Source: Lachnospiraceae bacterium | GTDB lineage: Bacteria > Bacillota > Clostridia > Lachnospirales > Lachnospiraceae | Direction of reading: 5' to 3' | Length of the DNA: 64,000 nt | Assembly (NCBI GenBank): GCA_021770755.1 | Contig: JAETQI010000002.1 | Span: 1 to 64,000 of the forward strand | Shown here: piece by piece, positions 1-8,221 of the stretch | Layout of the letters: each line of letters begins with the position of its first letter | How positions within the stretch are numbered: position 1 is the stretch's first letter | The notes under the pieces: model-generated | The model's input: the letters and a program-made list of their open reading frames with translations, nothing else | What the model was told of the DNA's origin: nothing | The model's database searches: none | Program-made: the position numbers and the translations under genes

Positions 1-54
1 ATCGATCTCCGGTTTTAGTGAAACGATTTAGTATATTCGCTGTTTTTATGCACA

Positions 55-124
55 CGGGCATCCGTCAGCATGCGCTGACGGGTGCCCGACGCACGAGTAG
101 GGGAAGAAGGCTCTTCCCTACTCG
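55..124. repeat. Two-hairpin palindromic repeat, copy 1
   Basis: Two adjacent inverted repeats are visible. The first (55-88) has a 15-bp arm with a 4-base loop and a single T/G wobble. The second (94-124) starts CGAGTAGGGGAAGA and ends TCTTCCCTACTCG. The joining segment GCACGAGTAG and the second hairpin match the repeats at 7320-7474 and 63419-63528 in opposite orientation. The first hairpin keeps the architecture of those copies but has different arm sequences. It lies just past the stop of the ABC permease and may act as a 3' mRNA structure there, but no T-run follows, so I do not call it an intrinsic terminator. Confidence 0.7.
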
Positions 125-141
125 ATTCCTTAAATCATTCC

Positions 142-1311
142 TCATACGGTACACACCCCGGCAAGCAGCAGCAGCGCAGCGGGCACGACATATTTTCTCG
201 GGTGATGCCACAGATCATTTTCAATCTTCCAGCCCCGTATCGGGAAAAACCACTCCATCAGAACCGAACCAACCGCACCAAACAGGGAAAATACCGCGGC
301 AAGCAGCACCGATAAAGCCGTAACGCCGCCCAGTTGAAGCCCAAAACTGCCCAGAAAGATCAGATCCGCAGACATATTGCACAAAAAGATAAACAACGTG
401 TACGGTACACAGAACGCTTTCCCCTGCCCGGGCAGAAAACGCACAGCACGCTCCAGCGCCGGATCGCAGGATAAGAGAATGCCGACCGGCGTGTTTACGG
501 ACAGAATGGCAAACCCGACCGGCAGCACAGACAGTCCTCCCGCCTGCGCAGGATCCTGCGCGTAAATCTGTCTGAAAAAGACCGGCAGCACACAGGCGAC
601 GCCCCACAGAACCACCGTATTCATCATGTAATTTTTGTGCGAGGCCAGATAGCGCAGCAGATAACGTCCGATCGAAACACGGCCGCCATTCCCCGTATGA
701 CGGACTTTCCCGCTTTCCCGGCGGTAAAACGCATATGCGCTGGTTCGTGACAGGATCAGAACCGCCAGCAGAATGCTTGCGAGTATAATGGGAACAAACA
801 CTGCCCGATCCCACAGCCAAAAAACCGCAGCGATAACCGTTCCTCCCCAAAGCATACAAATCCCCCGGCGCTTTCTTGCCGTGAAGGCACACGCCGTCAT
901 CAGAACCGCATTGACAGCACAGATCACCGCACACACCAGTCTGAAACCAGCCGCTCCCCCGCTCCACGCAGAGACCGCAAACACCACAGCCAGCAGACCG
1001 GCAGTTTTTGTGAGCAGCGTGTACGCGCCCATCGCCGACACATACGAAAACACAAACGTCCGCTCCGCAAACGGAAGCATGAACAGATTTCTCAGATCTG
1101 CGGCATTGTCCTCCGACGCCAGCGCACGCCACATCACCCCTGCGCTGAACGTACTGGCCATGAGATACACGATAAATGGCGATACCGCTACCCTGTACCC
1201 GGCGGTGTGCAGTCCCCAGAACACGATGAGATCTATCACCAGCGCCTTTTTCAGACCCTCATATCGCACTCCGAAGAGCTTTTTTGTAAATATCTTAAAC
1301 ATCCTTCTCAT
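142..1311 (-). CDS. ABC transporter permease (ABC-2-like membrane protein)
   Basis: A 389-residue, very hydrophobic protein with roughly ten to twelve predicted membrane segments and no recognisable enzymatic motif. It follows the ATPase gene directly, overlapping it by 17 bp, so it is most likely the membrane half of an exporter. The open frame extends further upstream, but that stretch is ATPase coding sequence. I chose ATG 1311, which has GGAGG nine bases before it inside the ATPase gene; ATG 1302 is an alternative. The substrate cannot be read from sequence. The neighbouring two-component system and small membrane peptide suggest peptide or antibiotic export, which is inference only. Confidence 0.75.
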   Translation of the reverse strand: MRRMFKIFTKKLFGVRYEGLKKALVIDLIVFWGLHTAGYRVAVSPFIVYLMASTFSAGVMWRALASEDNAADLRNLFMLPFAERTFVFSYVSAMGAYTLLTKTAGLLAVVFAVSAWSGGAAGFRLVCAVICAVNAVLMTACAFTARKRRGICMLWGGTVIAAVFWLWDRAVFVPIILASILLAVLILSRTSAYAFYRRESGKVRHTGNGGRVSIGRYLLRYLASHKNYMMNTVVLWGVACVLPVFFRQIYAQDPAQAGGLSVLPVGFAILSVNTPVGILLSCDPALERAVRFLPGQGKAFCVPYTLFIFLCNMSADLIFLGSFGLQLGGVTALSVLLAAVFSLFGAVGSVLMEWFFPIRGWKIENDLWHHPRKYVVPAALLLLAGVCTV

Positions 1312-2032
1312 ATCGCAATACCTCCCGGATCTTCGCCGCGTTGATCTGATCCCCCTCAAAGGTCTGCCGGATACTGCCTTCCTCCAGCACATGTACCCTG
1401 TCACATGTCATCGTAATACTTTCAAGAATATGGGACGAAAAGAGAACCGTTCCATATGCCCTATATCCCGCGATCTGCTGATACAGAAATTCCGTGCTCT
1501 GAAAGTCCAGCCCGTTCACAGGCTCGTCGAGCAGAAGCAGCCCGGGCCGGACCGCAAACGCAGTGATCAGAAACACTTTTTTCCTGTTCCCTGTCGATAA
1601 GTCCTTCAGCAAAACATCTGTATGATCCTCAAAATGAAATCCCCGTACCAGCGCATCCACCACGCCCCTGTCCAGATCCTTCCTGCGATACGCGGCGGCG
1701 GCGTACGCCAGATACTCCCGAAAAGTGAAATACTGAAAGGACGCATCCTCCGCAAACACCGTGTAGCGGTCCATCTTGAACGCGCTGTCCCGAAATCCCA
1801 CACTCCGTCCGTGAAAAACTGCCCTTTCTGTGGAAAATGAATCCAGAAGGCCTGACAGCACCTTGATGAATGTCGTCTTCCCTGCCCCGTTCAGACCGAT
1901 CAGACCGACCACTTCATGCTCCCGCAGTTCCATGGAAAGATCAGACAGCACCTTCCGCTCACCGTCATACCAGGCGCTCAGATCCTGTATATGCAGCAAT
2001 GAACTTCCCATCTTTTCCCTTCCCCTAATCAT
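1295..2032 (-). CDS. ABC transporter ATP-binding protein
   Basis: About 245 residues with a Walker A motif (GLNGAGKTT, near residue 45), a Walker B (LLLLDEPVNGLD) and a switch histidine (SSHILES). The signature region reads LSTGNRKK, a degenerate form of LSGGQ that is common in ABC-2-type exporters. ATG 2032 overlaps the stop of the upstream peptide gene (ATGATTAG) and has AAGGAG seven bases ahead, suggesting translational coupling. ATG 2011 is an alternative start that gives a more usual N-terminus. It works with the permease downstream and probably the 56-residue membrane protein upstream. Confidence 0.85.
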   Translation of the reverse strand: MIRGREKMGSSLLHIQDLSAWYDGERKVLSDLSMELREHEVVGLIGLNGAGKTTFIKVLSGLLDSFSTERAVFHGRSVGFRDSAFKMDRYTVFAEDASFQYFTFREYLAYAAAAYRRKDLDRGVVDALVRGFHFEDHTDVLLKDLSTGNRKKVFLITAFAVRPGLLLLDEPVNGLDFQSTEFLYQQIAGYRAYGTVLFSSHILESITMTCDRVHVLEEGSIRQTFEGDQINAAKIREVLRYEKDV

Positions 2033-2195
2033 GATCCTTCTCCTTCTTCCAGACCGTGTAGGACGAATACAGGCAGAGTCCGCCAAGCAGGGCATAGAGC
2101 GCTGCCATCTCCATGCTTCCCCGCACAATGCCCAAAATAGCTGCCGCTGACCAGATCAGACCCAGAATCCCACGAATATATACATGACGCATCAT
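2025..2195 (-). CDS. Small membrane protein, first gene of ABC operon
   Basis: A 56-residue protein beginning MMRHVYIRGILG with two hydrophobic stretches (about residues 9-24 and 29-45) and a charged tail ending KKEKDHD. A strong AGGAGGG site lies six bases before the start. The stop is embedded in the ATPase start region. It does not resemble a leader peptide or bacteriocin that I know. Its constant link to the ATPase suggests an accessory subunit of the exporter. I do not recognise a family. Confidence 0.6.
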   Translation of the reverse strand: MMRHVYIRGILGLIWSAAAILGIVRGSMEMAALYALLGGLCLYSSYTVWKKEKDHD

Positions 2196-2233
2196 TTTTC
2201 CCTCCTGTTTTTGTTTTTTTCTCTTGTGTCTCT

Positions 2234-2263
2234 ATCATATACCAACAGGAAGTCAAATGCCAA
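2234..2263 (-). promoter_or_regulatory. Promoter of the ABC exporter operon
   Basis: On the minus strand TTGGCA and TATGAT are separated by 18 bp, about 40 bases before the first gene's start codon. A single LytTR-like half site (ACAGTTTGG) overlaps the -35 box, but the expected second site at 21-22 bp spacing is not convincing. The promoter follows the terminator of the GHKL kinase gene, so the exporter is a separate transcription unit that the adjacent two-component system could control. Confidence 0.5.
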
Positions 2264-2298
2264 ACTGTCCGCAAAAGGTCGGTTTTTGACCGCAAAAT

Positions 2299-2328
2299 AA
2301 CTGCGGGATCAAAAATGATCCCGCAGTT
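2299..2328 (-). terminator. Terminator after GHKL kinase gene
   Basis: A 13-bp perfect stem (AACTGCGGGATCA and its complement) with a 4-base loop lies directly after the kinase stop. A short ATTTT tract follows on the minus strand. It separates the GH2/two-component operon from the exporter operon. Confidence 0.65.
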
Positions 2329-2345
2329 GTCGTTCTGTCCATATG

Positions 2346-3653
2346 TTATTCGACCGCAATCCCGTGAAAGGACAGCGTCGCGACCGCCCGGAACACACCG
2401 TCCGCGCACGCCGTCTGTACCATGCCGTCGTATTTGTCCGCAGCAGTCTGCGCGCTTTTCAGTCCCCAGCCATGCAGTCCACCCTCCGCCTTCGTTGTCT
2501 TCAGCACGCCGTTTTCCTGTAACGGCACTGTACCGCAGGCGTTCTCCACCTTGATCACGAGCATCTGATGAATGCGCCGGACAGTGAGCCGCACAAAGCG
2601 CTGTCCGTCCGGCGGCACCTGACGGACAGCCTCCAGCGCATTGTCCAGCAGATTTCCCAGGATCGCGCACAGATCCGCGCTCCTGATGTCCGTGTGGCGC
2701 GGATATTCGACCTGTATCTGAAAGGCGATCCCGTCCGCTTCCGCCGCAGCGGCCTTGCTGTTGATCAGATAGTCCAGCGTCTCATCCCCCGTCCACACAG
2801 TGTCCGCCATCCCGCGGACCGGCGCCTGCAGCCCGTCAAGATATCGCACCGCCTCACCGTACCGCTCATGGGCGAGAAGCTGCCGCAGCGCCCCGATATG
2901 GTTGTGCAGGTCGTGAAAAAGCTTTGCGTTGACCGCATAGACATTGCTGAGCGCCGTATAATCCCGCTCCAGCAGCTCCGCCTGCTCGGCTCTGAGCTTC
3001 GCCAGCTCCTTTTCCACCTCATACTGGCGGTTCATGTGAAATACCAGCACGGACATCAGCAGCACAACTGCCAGGATCGTCCACTGGTCAAGCATGTCAT
3101 CAGGGATCGCCAGGATCGTCTGCTCCGACAGCGTGATCACCGCGATAAATCCCACAAGAACCGCCGCGGAGACCGCCCGGAACGCATCCTTTTCCGCGAT
3201 CTCCCGCCTGCCCGGCAATCGGACAGAAAAGAGTCCTATTCCCGCCAGCAGCGCATGAAACAGCCATATAACAGCCCTTCCGCACCATGTCCCGCCGTCG
3301 AGAAATGCCGGTGCGCGAAACAGGACGCCCATTCCAGCCGCCAGAAGAAACTGACAGAAGGCAGCCGCGATCTCATAAAAGACACCGACAAACAGACTCA
3401 TCCGCATATCCGCCCGCTGCAGCCGGTTCGCGCACCATGCAGTCCAAAACACTTCCAGCACAATGCGGAAAAGATCAGAAGCTCCCGCAAGCGATAACAG
3501 CACCGTGATCGCTGCCGCCCCCGCTGCACCTGCCGCTATGCATCTCCTCTGCGGCCTCTGTGCCGTGATGAGCCTCTCTAACAGAAACAGGCATACGATA
3601 ACGCGCACACACCCGCAGGCTATATCAGAAAACACTTTTGCGATCCCGATCAT
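2346..3653 (-). CDS. GHKL sensor histidine kinase (AgrC/ComD-like)
   Basis: 435 residues. About six membrane helices occupy residues 1-200, followed by a short coiled region and a GHKL core. Visible motifs are the phospho-acceptor segment LFHDLHNHIGALRQ, the N box LGNLLDNALEA and the G box LHGWGLKS. This is the layout of peptide-sensing AgrC-type kinases. Its start overlaps the stop of the LytTR regulator gene by 4 bp (ATGA), so the two form a cognate pair. No cyclic-peptide precursor or AgrB-like protease gene is visible nearby, so the signal is unknown. Confidence 0.88.
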   Translation of the reverse strand: MIGIAKVFSDIACGCVRVIVCLFLLERLITAQRPQRRCIAAGAAGAAAITVLLSLAGASDLFRIVLEVFWTAWCANRLQRADMRMSLFVGVFYEIAAAFCQFLLAAGMGVLFRAPAFLDGGTWCGRAVIWLFHALLAGIGLFSVRLPGRREIAEKDAFRAVSAAVLVGFIAVITLSEQTILAIPDDMLDQWTILAVVLLMSVLVFHMNRQYEVEKELAKLRAEQAELLERDYTALSNVYAVNAKLFHDLHNHIGALRQLLAHERYGEAVRYLDGLQAPVRGMADTVWTGDETLDYLINSKAAAAEADGIAFQIQVEYPRHTDIRSADLCAILGNLLDNALEAVRQVPPDGQRFVRLTVRRIHQMLVIKVENACGTVPLQENGVLKTTKAEGGLHGWGLKSAQTAADKYDGMVQTACADGVFRAVATLSFHGIAVE

Positions 3654-4369
3654 ATATGGCTCCCCCAGTACGCGTTGATCTGTTCCTTCACACCCTGCAG
3701 ATGGGAGCGGCTGACAGGAAGCGATACCCCGTTCTTCAGCACAGCCTGCCCGTCTTTTACCTGCATGATGTGGATCATATTGACGATGCAGCCCCTGTCA
3801 ATATAGAGAAACTCCTCCGCCCCGAGCTCTTCGTAAACCTGCTGCAGGCTCCTGCGCACCTTGGACACACCCCCCGCAGCCGTGATGCTGGCGTATTTGC
3901 CGTCACGCTCGATATAGAAAATGTCCCTGTACGGTATCTTCTCAAGCCTGCTGTTCGTACAGATCGTATACACCTTTCCGTCTTCCAGCAGGATCAGCCG
4001 CAGCGCATCCGTGACCGCGCCGGGCAGCCGCCTGTCCAGATCACTCTTGGGCACATAGCGGAAGATCGACAGCTCAAAGGCGTCGATCGCGTACTCGATA
4101 TGGGACGTGATAAATATGATCCTCACTTCGGGCAGGAACGGTTTGATCCTCTGCGCCAGCTCCATACCCGTGCTGCCGGGCATCTCGATATCGAGCAGTA
4201 TCAGATCATAATAAAATCGATCCTCGGTGATGTCATAGAGCAGATTCCTGCTGTCAGTATAAGACAGGACCTCCCCCACCGCGCCGCACTGCCTCAGACA
4301 ATCCTCCGCAATCCTTTTGTGCGCCGAAACTGCACGCTCCTCGTCATCGCACACCGCGATCCGTATCAT
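3650..4369 (-). CDS. LytTR-family response regulator (AgrA-like)
   Basis: 239 residues. The receiver domain (about 1-120) has the acidic pair CDDEE, the phospho-acceptor Asp in LILLDIEMPG and a late FRYVPKS lysine. The LytTR DNA-binding domain follows (about 140-235; GKYASI, LYIDRGCIVN, LPVSRSH). Its ATG overlaps the stop of the GH2 gene (ATGA) and its own stop overlaps the kinase start (ATGA), so enzyme, regulator and kinase should be translated in a coupled series. The likely targets are the downstream ABC exporter and its own operon; this is inferred. Confidence 0.9.
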   Translation of the reverse strand: MIRIAVCDDEERAVSAHKRIAEDCLRQCGAVGEVLSYTDSRNLLYDITEDRFYYDLILLDIEMPGSTGMELAQRIKPFLPEVRIIFITSHIEYAIDAFELSIFRYVPKSDLDRRLPGAVTDALRLILLEDGKVYTICTNSRLEKIPYRDIFYIERDGKYASITAAGGVSKVRRSLQQVYEELGAEEFLYIDRGCIVNMIHIMQVKDGQAVLKNGVSLPVSRSHLQGVKEQINAYWGSHI

Positions 4370-7300
4370 TGTATCAACTCTTTTCTTTCTACCGCATCCG
4401 CACTTCCAAACGCAAATGCCTCAAAATCAAAATTACTTCCGGGCAGGAACAGAAACGCAAGTTTTCCCTTTCCAGCAAAACATATCCCCGGAAAGATCCG
4501 CTTCACTGCCTCTCCTTTTGCTGCCCCTCCTGCGTCAAACCGGACGATGCACTCCTGCGTTATCCCGTCGCCCGCCTCTGTCTCAGGCGTAAATGCGATA
4601 TGGATCTCATTTGTCTGCAGGGGCGTATTTCCCCATATCGCAATGTCCGAAGTTCCCGCATCGCCAAAATCCATCTCCTGGTATTCCAGCGTCACATTAT
4701 TTCCGATTTCCAGAACCCGTTTCCCTTCTATGCGGAAGCTGTCCCCATAGATCCGGTCCGCCTCCGCAGCAGTCAGGTACGTATATCCTTTCTGCTGCCT
4801 TGTAAAGCTAAATCCTTTTATATGAACCTTTGCATTCAGGCAAAACGCCAGTGTCACGATTCCCTTTATGCGCCTGGGCAGCTTCCACCGTTCCTCCTGA
4901 TAAGTGTTCCATATCGATGGCTTTTGGTAGATCACCGTATCCAGCAGCCGGCTTCCCTCCCGCTTGGGATTGCCGATCCAGATCTCGATCGGATAGGCTT
5001 CGCCGGACAGGGCAAAGACAGGCATAATAAGCTCATCCGCGCCAAAGCTGCCGAAATCAAGATTTTCGAAAACGACACCGCTTCGTCCATCCCGCGCCGT
5101 GGCGATCCCCTTTTCGTTCCCGTTTCCGATCTCCCCGATCGTGTCTGAACAGAGTCCGGCACTGATGAACGTATAGGGGTCAAGGCATCTGCGCCCCAAC
5201 CCGGCTGCCTCCAGCTCGAGCTGGGATATCAGTGCGATCCTGCCCTCACTGTTTCTCGCCATGCAGCGCACCCGGAATGAACCGTCCCCCAGCGCCCGCA
5301 CCGTTACCCGCTTCTGCACCGGACTTTCCTCTGATCCCTCGCTGCCGGCAATGCGGGCGTGATCCACTTCGATCCCGCCGTCATTCACCACTTTCCAGAC
5401 CAGCTCTCTCACGTCAGCCCCTTCCGGATAGATCACCGCGTCTATCACCGTCTCCGGCTGCTGTCTGGTCAGAATCCCCTCCCCCGCTCTGCGAAGCTCG
5501 ATCTTTCTGACCGGCACCGGCAGGCTGACCTGAATCCTTTCCGGTGCTGCCGCAGAGAGTACCGGAATATACACTTGTGCCGGTTCCAGTCCGTTTCCTG
5601 CCACCCGGACTGTGATCAGCCCGGCCTCCTCACCGGCACCGACTACCGCAAGCAGTTTGCCTGAAAATAATTTCCGGCAGTGCGACCGGTACGAGTCATA
5701 ATCCGTGCTGTCCCCGTTGTCCAGCCCGACGAGGCGCCCGTCCCCCGAAACGTCCACCTGTACATAATCCGCCGCATTCTCCACCGGATTTCCTTTTTCG
5801 TCCAGTGTCTCTATCGTCAGAAAACACAGCTCACCGCTTCCCACCTGCAGTGCCTGCCGGTCCGGCGTCAGGCGGATCCTTCTGCTGTCGCCAAAAGAGG
5901 TGTGGCTGTCCCACGCCACTGCCCTGCCTTCACCGTCATATGCCACTGCGCGGATCGTTCCCGGATGATACCGCACCTGCCATTCTCCGAGCAGCTTACG
6001 CCCACGGGCATGATCGATCCGCTGCATTCCATGGGACACATCATTGACAAACAGCTCCACACAAGGCTGGTTCGTGGATGCCCGCACATCGATCATCTGT
6101 CCCTCGTTGAAATCCCAGTAAGGGAACAGGTGCACCATGGGATTCTCTTTTGCATCCGTCCATTCCGCCGCAAAGATATAGTAGGAATCCTTTGGGAAAC
6201 CAGCGGTATCCACCTGTCCGAAGTAGGAATTCTTCGTGTGATACGGTGTCGGCTCACCGATGTAGTCAAATCCGGTCCAGATAAACTGGCCAAACGCAAA
6301 TTCCGCATCCCTGTCATCCACGATACACCGCTCTATACTCTTCGCCCCCCAGCTAGTCGCGGAATTGCCCAGCGCCGAACACTGTTCGTCCTCGTCCGCA
6401 AGGATAGACTTCGACGCCGGAAAATGATAGATCCCCCTGCTCTGCACGACGGACGCCGTCTCACTCCCATAGATCACCCAGTCCGGATACTGTTCATGGT
6501 GCTCCCTGTAATACTTTTCTCCGTAATTATACCCCGCGATCTTTAAGATATCCGAACACTTTCTGGCACTTTCCCAGAACATGTTATTGGAACCGATCGT
6601 GACCGGTGTCCTCCTGTCATGTCTGCGCACCCAGCCCGCAAGCCTGTTTGTGATCTCCATCCCCCGTTTTTCATCGCAGGTATCACTGATCTCATTTCCG
6701 ATCGACCAGAGCATGAGGCTCGGGTGATTCCTGTCCCTGCGGATCCAGCTCGCGACATCGCGCTCCGCCCACTCTTTGAAAAAGCGTCCGTAATCATATG
6801 CTGTCTTTGATGACTCCCACATATCAAAGGCTTCATTCACGACCAGAAATCCCATCCTGTCCGCCAGCCCCATCACCTGCGGATCGGGCATATTATGGCT
6901 GGTGCGGATCGCGTTCACGCCCATTCCGCGCAGGATCCGAAGCTTTCTCTCCATGGCGCAGGAAGAAAAGGCTGCACCCAGACAGCCCAAATCATGATGT
7001 TCACAGACACCGTGTACCTTGATCCTTTTGCCGTTTAACAAAAATCCTTCATCCGGATCAAAGACCATGGTGCGGAATCCGATCGTGATGATCTGCCTAT
7101 CAAGCTGCACGCCTTTCTGCCACAGCTCCACCTGCAGCTCATAACATGCCGGATCTTCCAGATCCCACAGGGCAGGCGAGGGGATCTGTACCTTCGTTCC
7201 CATCAGAAGGATCCTGCCGCCTGTTCCGCCCTGTCTTGCAAGATATACGCTCCCTGTCTCCTCCGGATCCGCGATGCGGCGCCACTGTTGCCTGCCCAGA

Positions 7301-8043
7301 TCCTGCACCAAGGCGCCATCTTCCCCTACTCGTGCGCGACCCGTGCGCCGCTCTGGCGGCTTATTTCCTCTGCACGGGGCTGTGCATTCGAGTAGGGAAG
7401 GGGCTTCTTCCCCTACTCGTGCGCGACCCGTGCGCCGCTCTGGCGGCTTATCTCCTCTGCACGGGTCTACGCATAGGAAGTAACGGCACTCCAGCTCCTC
7501 GTCCACAGACGGATCGGCACATTCCACTTCCGTCGAGATATCCAGCCAGAATCCGCCCGGACACGCCGCTGTTTCCACCCTGCATCCGTCCACAGGCAGG
7601 AACGCTTTGCCGCATATCTGCAGCCAGACGCGCCTATAGATCCCCGCACCCGAATACCATCGGCTGTTTGGCGACCGGAAACGCACCTGAAGGAGCAGAA
7701 TATTCTCTCCCGTATGCAAAAAATCCGATATATCCATCTCAAAAGTAGAGTAGCCGTATTTCCAGTCCCCCACGCCCTGCCCGTTGACATACAGGGTAGA
7801 ATCCATATAGACACCGTCAAAACGAAGGATCACCCTCTCCGGCACCGGCTCTGCCATGACCAGCTTATTCCGATACCACCCGCAACTATCCTCATAGAGA
7901 TTTCTGCTGTCCCCGATCAGCCAGTCATGGGGCAGCTCCACCGGCTCAAATGAATATTGACCGTCCTGAATATTTTCAATCTCCGTGCCGTACGGTGTCT
8001 TTGCAAATTCCCATCCCTTCATATATAACTGTAATGTTCCCAT
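4366..8043 (-). CDS. Glycoside hydrolase family 2 (beta-galactosidase-like)
   Basis: About 1225 residues, no signal peptide, probably cytoplasmic. The order is: N-terminal jelly-roll sugar-binding domain (1-160), Ig-like domain, TIM barrel (about 335-620), then DUF4982-like and further Ig-like domains and a long C-terminal extension. The acid/base Glu is in LWSIGNEISD (near 449) and the likely nucleophile Glu is in IYGSETASVV (near 527). Residues about 190-241 are encoded by two tandem copies of a palindromic repeat inserted in a beta-turn of the Ig-like domain. ATG 8043 was preferred to an upstream GTG at 8073. It is the first gene of an operon with the LytTR regulator and GHKL kinase, an unusual pairing. 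Substrate is unknown; a beta-galactoside is the default guess. Confidence 0.88.
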   Translation of the reverse strand: MGTLQLYMKGWEFAKTPYGTEIENIQDGQYSFEPVELPHDWLIGDSRNLYEDSCGWYRNKLVMAEPVPERVILRFDGVYMDSTLYVNGQGVGDWKYGYSTFEMDISDFLHTGENILLLQVRFRSPNSRWYSGAGIYRRVWLQICGKAFLPVDGCRVETAACPGGFWLDISTEVECADPSVDEELECRYFLCVDPCRGDKPPERRTGRARVGEEAPSLLECTAPCRGNKPPERRTGRARVGEDGALVQDLGRQQWRRIADPEETGSVYLARQGGTGGRILLMGTKVQIPSPALWDLEDPACYELQVELWQKGVQLDRQIITIGFRTMVFDPDEGFLLNGKRIKVHGVCEHHDLGCLGAAFSSCAMERKLRILRGMGVNAIRTSHNMPDPQVMGLADRMGFLVVNEAFDMWESSKTAYDYGRFFKEWAERDVASWIRRDRNHPSLMLWSIGNEISDTCDEKRGMEITNRLAGWVRRHDRRTPVTIGSNNMFWESARKCSDILKIAGYNYGEKYYREHHEQYPDWVIYGSETASVVQSRGIYHFPASKSILADEDEQCSALGNSATSWGAKSIERCIVDDRDAEFAFGQFIWTGFDYIGEPTPYHTKNSYFGQVDTAGFPKDSYYIFAAEWTDAKENPMVHLFPYWDFNEGQMIDVRASTNQPCVELFVNDVSHGMQRIDHARGRKLLGEWQVRYHPGTIRAVAYDGEGRAVAWDSHTSFGDSRRIRLTPDRQALQVGSGELCFLTIETLDEKGNPVENAADYVQVDVSGDGRLVGLDNGDSTDYDSYRSHCRKLFSGKLLAVVGAGEEAGLITVRVAGNGLEPAQVYIPVLSAAAPERIQVSLPVPVRKIELRRAGEGILTRQQPETVIDAVIYPEGADVRELVWKVVNDGGIEVDHARIAGSEGSEESPVQKRVTVRALGDGSFRVRCMARNSEGRIALISQLELEAAGLGRRCLDPYTFISAGLCSDTIGEIGNGNEKGIATARDGRSGVVFENLDFGSFGADELIMPVFALSGEAYPIEIWIGNPKREGSRLLDTVIYQKPSIWNTYQEERWKLPRRIKGIVTLAFCLNAKVHIKGFSFTRQQKGYTYLTAAEADRIYGDSFRIEGKRVLEIGNNVTLEYQEMDFGDAGTSDIAIWGNTPLQTNEIHIAFTPETEAGDGITQECIVRFDAGGAAKGEAVKRIFPGICFAGKGKLAFLFLPGSNFDFEAFAFGSADAVERKELIQ
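7320..7474. repeat. Tandem in-frame palindromic repeat inside GH2 gene (copies 2 and 3)
   Basis: Two 58-bp blocks (7321-7378 and 7408-7465) differ at one base and lie exactly 87 bp (29 codons) apart. Each contains the palindromes GCCGCTCTGGCGGC and CCGTGC...GCACGG. The segment between them forms the CGAGTAGGG...CCCTACTCG hairpin. Reading the minus strand in the GH2 frame gives two near-identical peptides containing PPERRTGRARVGE, without stops. The same elements occur at 55-124, 8163-8192 (part) and 63419-63528. Confidence 0.85.
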
Positions 8044-8132
8044 GATCCTGCTATCCCTTTCTGCGCTTAGCACAGCATTGCATTAATAAGCGGGTAATAT
8101 GCGCCTGCCTTTTGATGTCGTCTAATACCAAT

Positions 8133-8161
8133 ATTATACGATGTCTGGTTCTGTCTTGCAA
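8133..8161 (-). promoter_or_regulatory. Promoter of the GH2/LytTR/GHKL operon
   Basis: On the minus strand TTGCAA (8161-8156) and a consensus TATAAT (8138-8133) are separated by 17 bp. Transcription would start near 8126 and leave an 80-nt leader before ATG 8043. The -35 box abuts the partial repeat at 8163-8192. Confidence 0.7.
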
Positions 8162-8162
8162 G

Positions 8163-8192
8163 CGGCATATTTCGTCTGCGCGGGTCTGCGCA
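8163..8192. repeat. Partial copy of the two-hairpin repeat (tail only)
   Basis: Thirty bases match the end of the repeat copy at about 63498-63528 at 28 positions by my count (CGGCATATTTC, CGGGTCTGCGCA). The rest of the element is absent. It sits between the vanT terminator and the promoter of the GH2 operon, so it may be a decayed insertion. Confidence 0.6.
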
Positions 8193-8199
8193 CAATAAT

Positions 8200-8221
8200 G
8201 GCGGGTGTATCTACACCCGCC
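8200..8221 (-). terminator. Terminator overlapping the vanT stop codon
   Basis: A perfect 10-bp stem (GGCGGGTGTA and its complement) with a 2-base loop is followed on the minus strand by ATTATTGT. The vanT stop codon (8211-8213) lies inside the stem, so the last codons of the gene form the first arm of the hairpin. Confidence 0.6.

Noticed and set aside
2234-2275. A LytTR double site at the exporter promoter
   Set aside because: One half (ACAGTTTGG) fits, but the second GTT is only 19 bp away and lacks the flanking bases, so I list only the promoter.
7320-7474. Possible short CRISPR array
   Set aside because: Only two units, internally palindromic, the interval between them belongs to the same repeat, and there are no cas genes.
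7320-7474. Tandem repeat as an assembly artefact
   Set aside because: The two blocks differ by a base, and related copies exist at 55-124 and 63419-63528 with their own differences; the exact copy number could still be checked with long reads.
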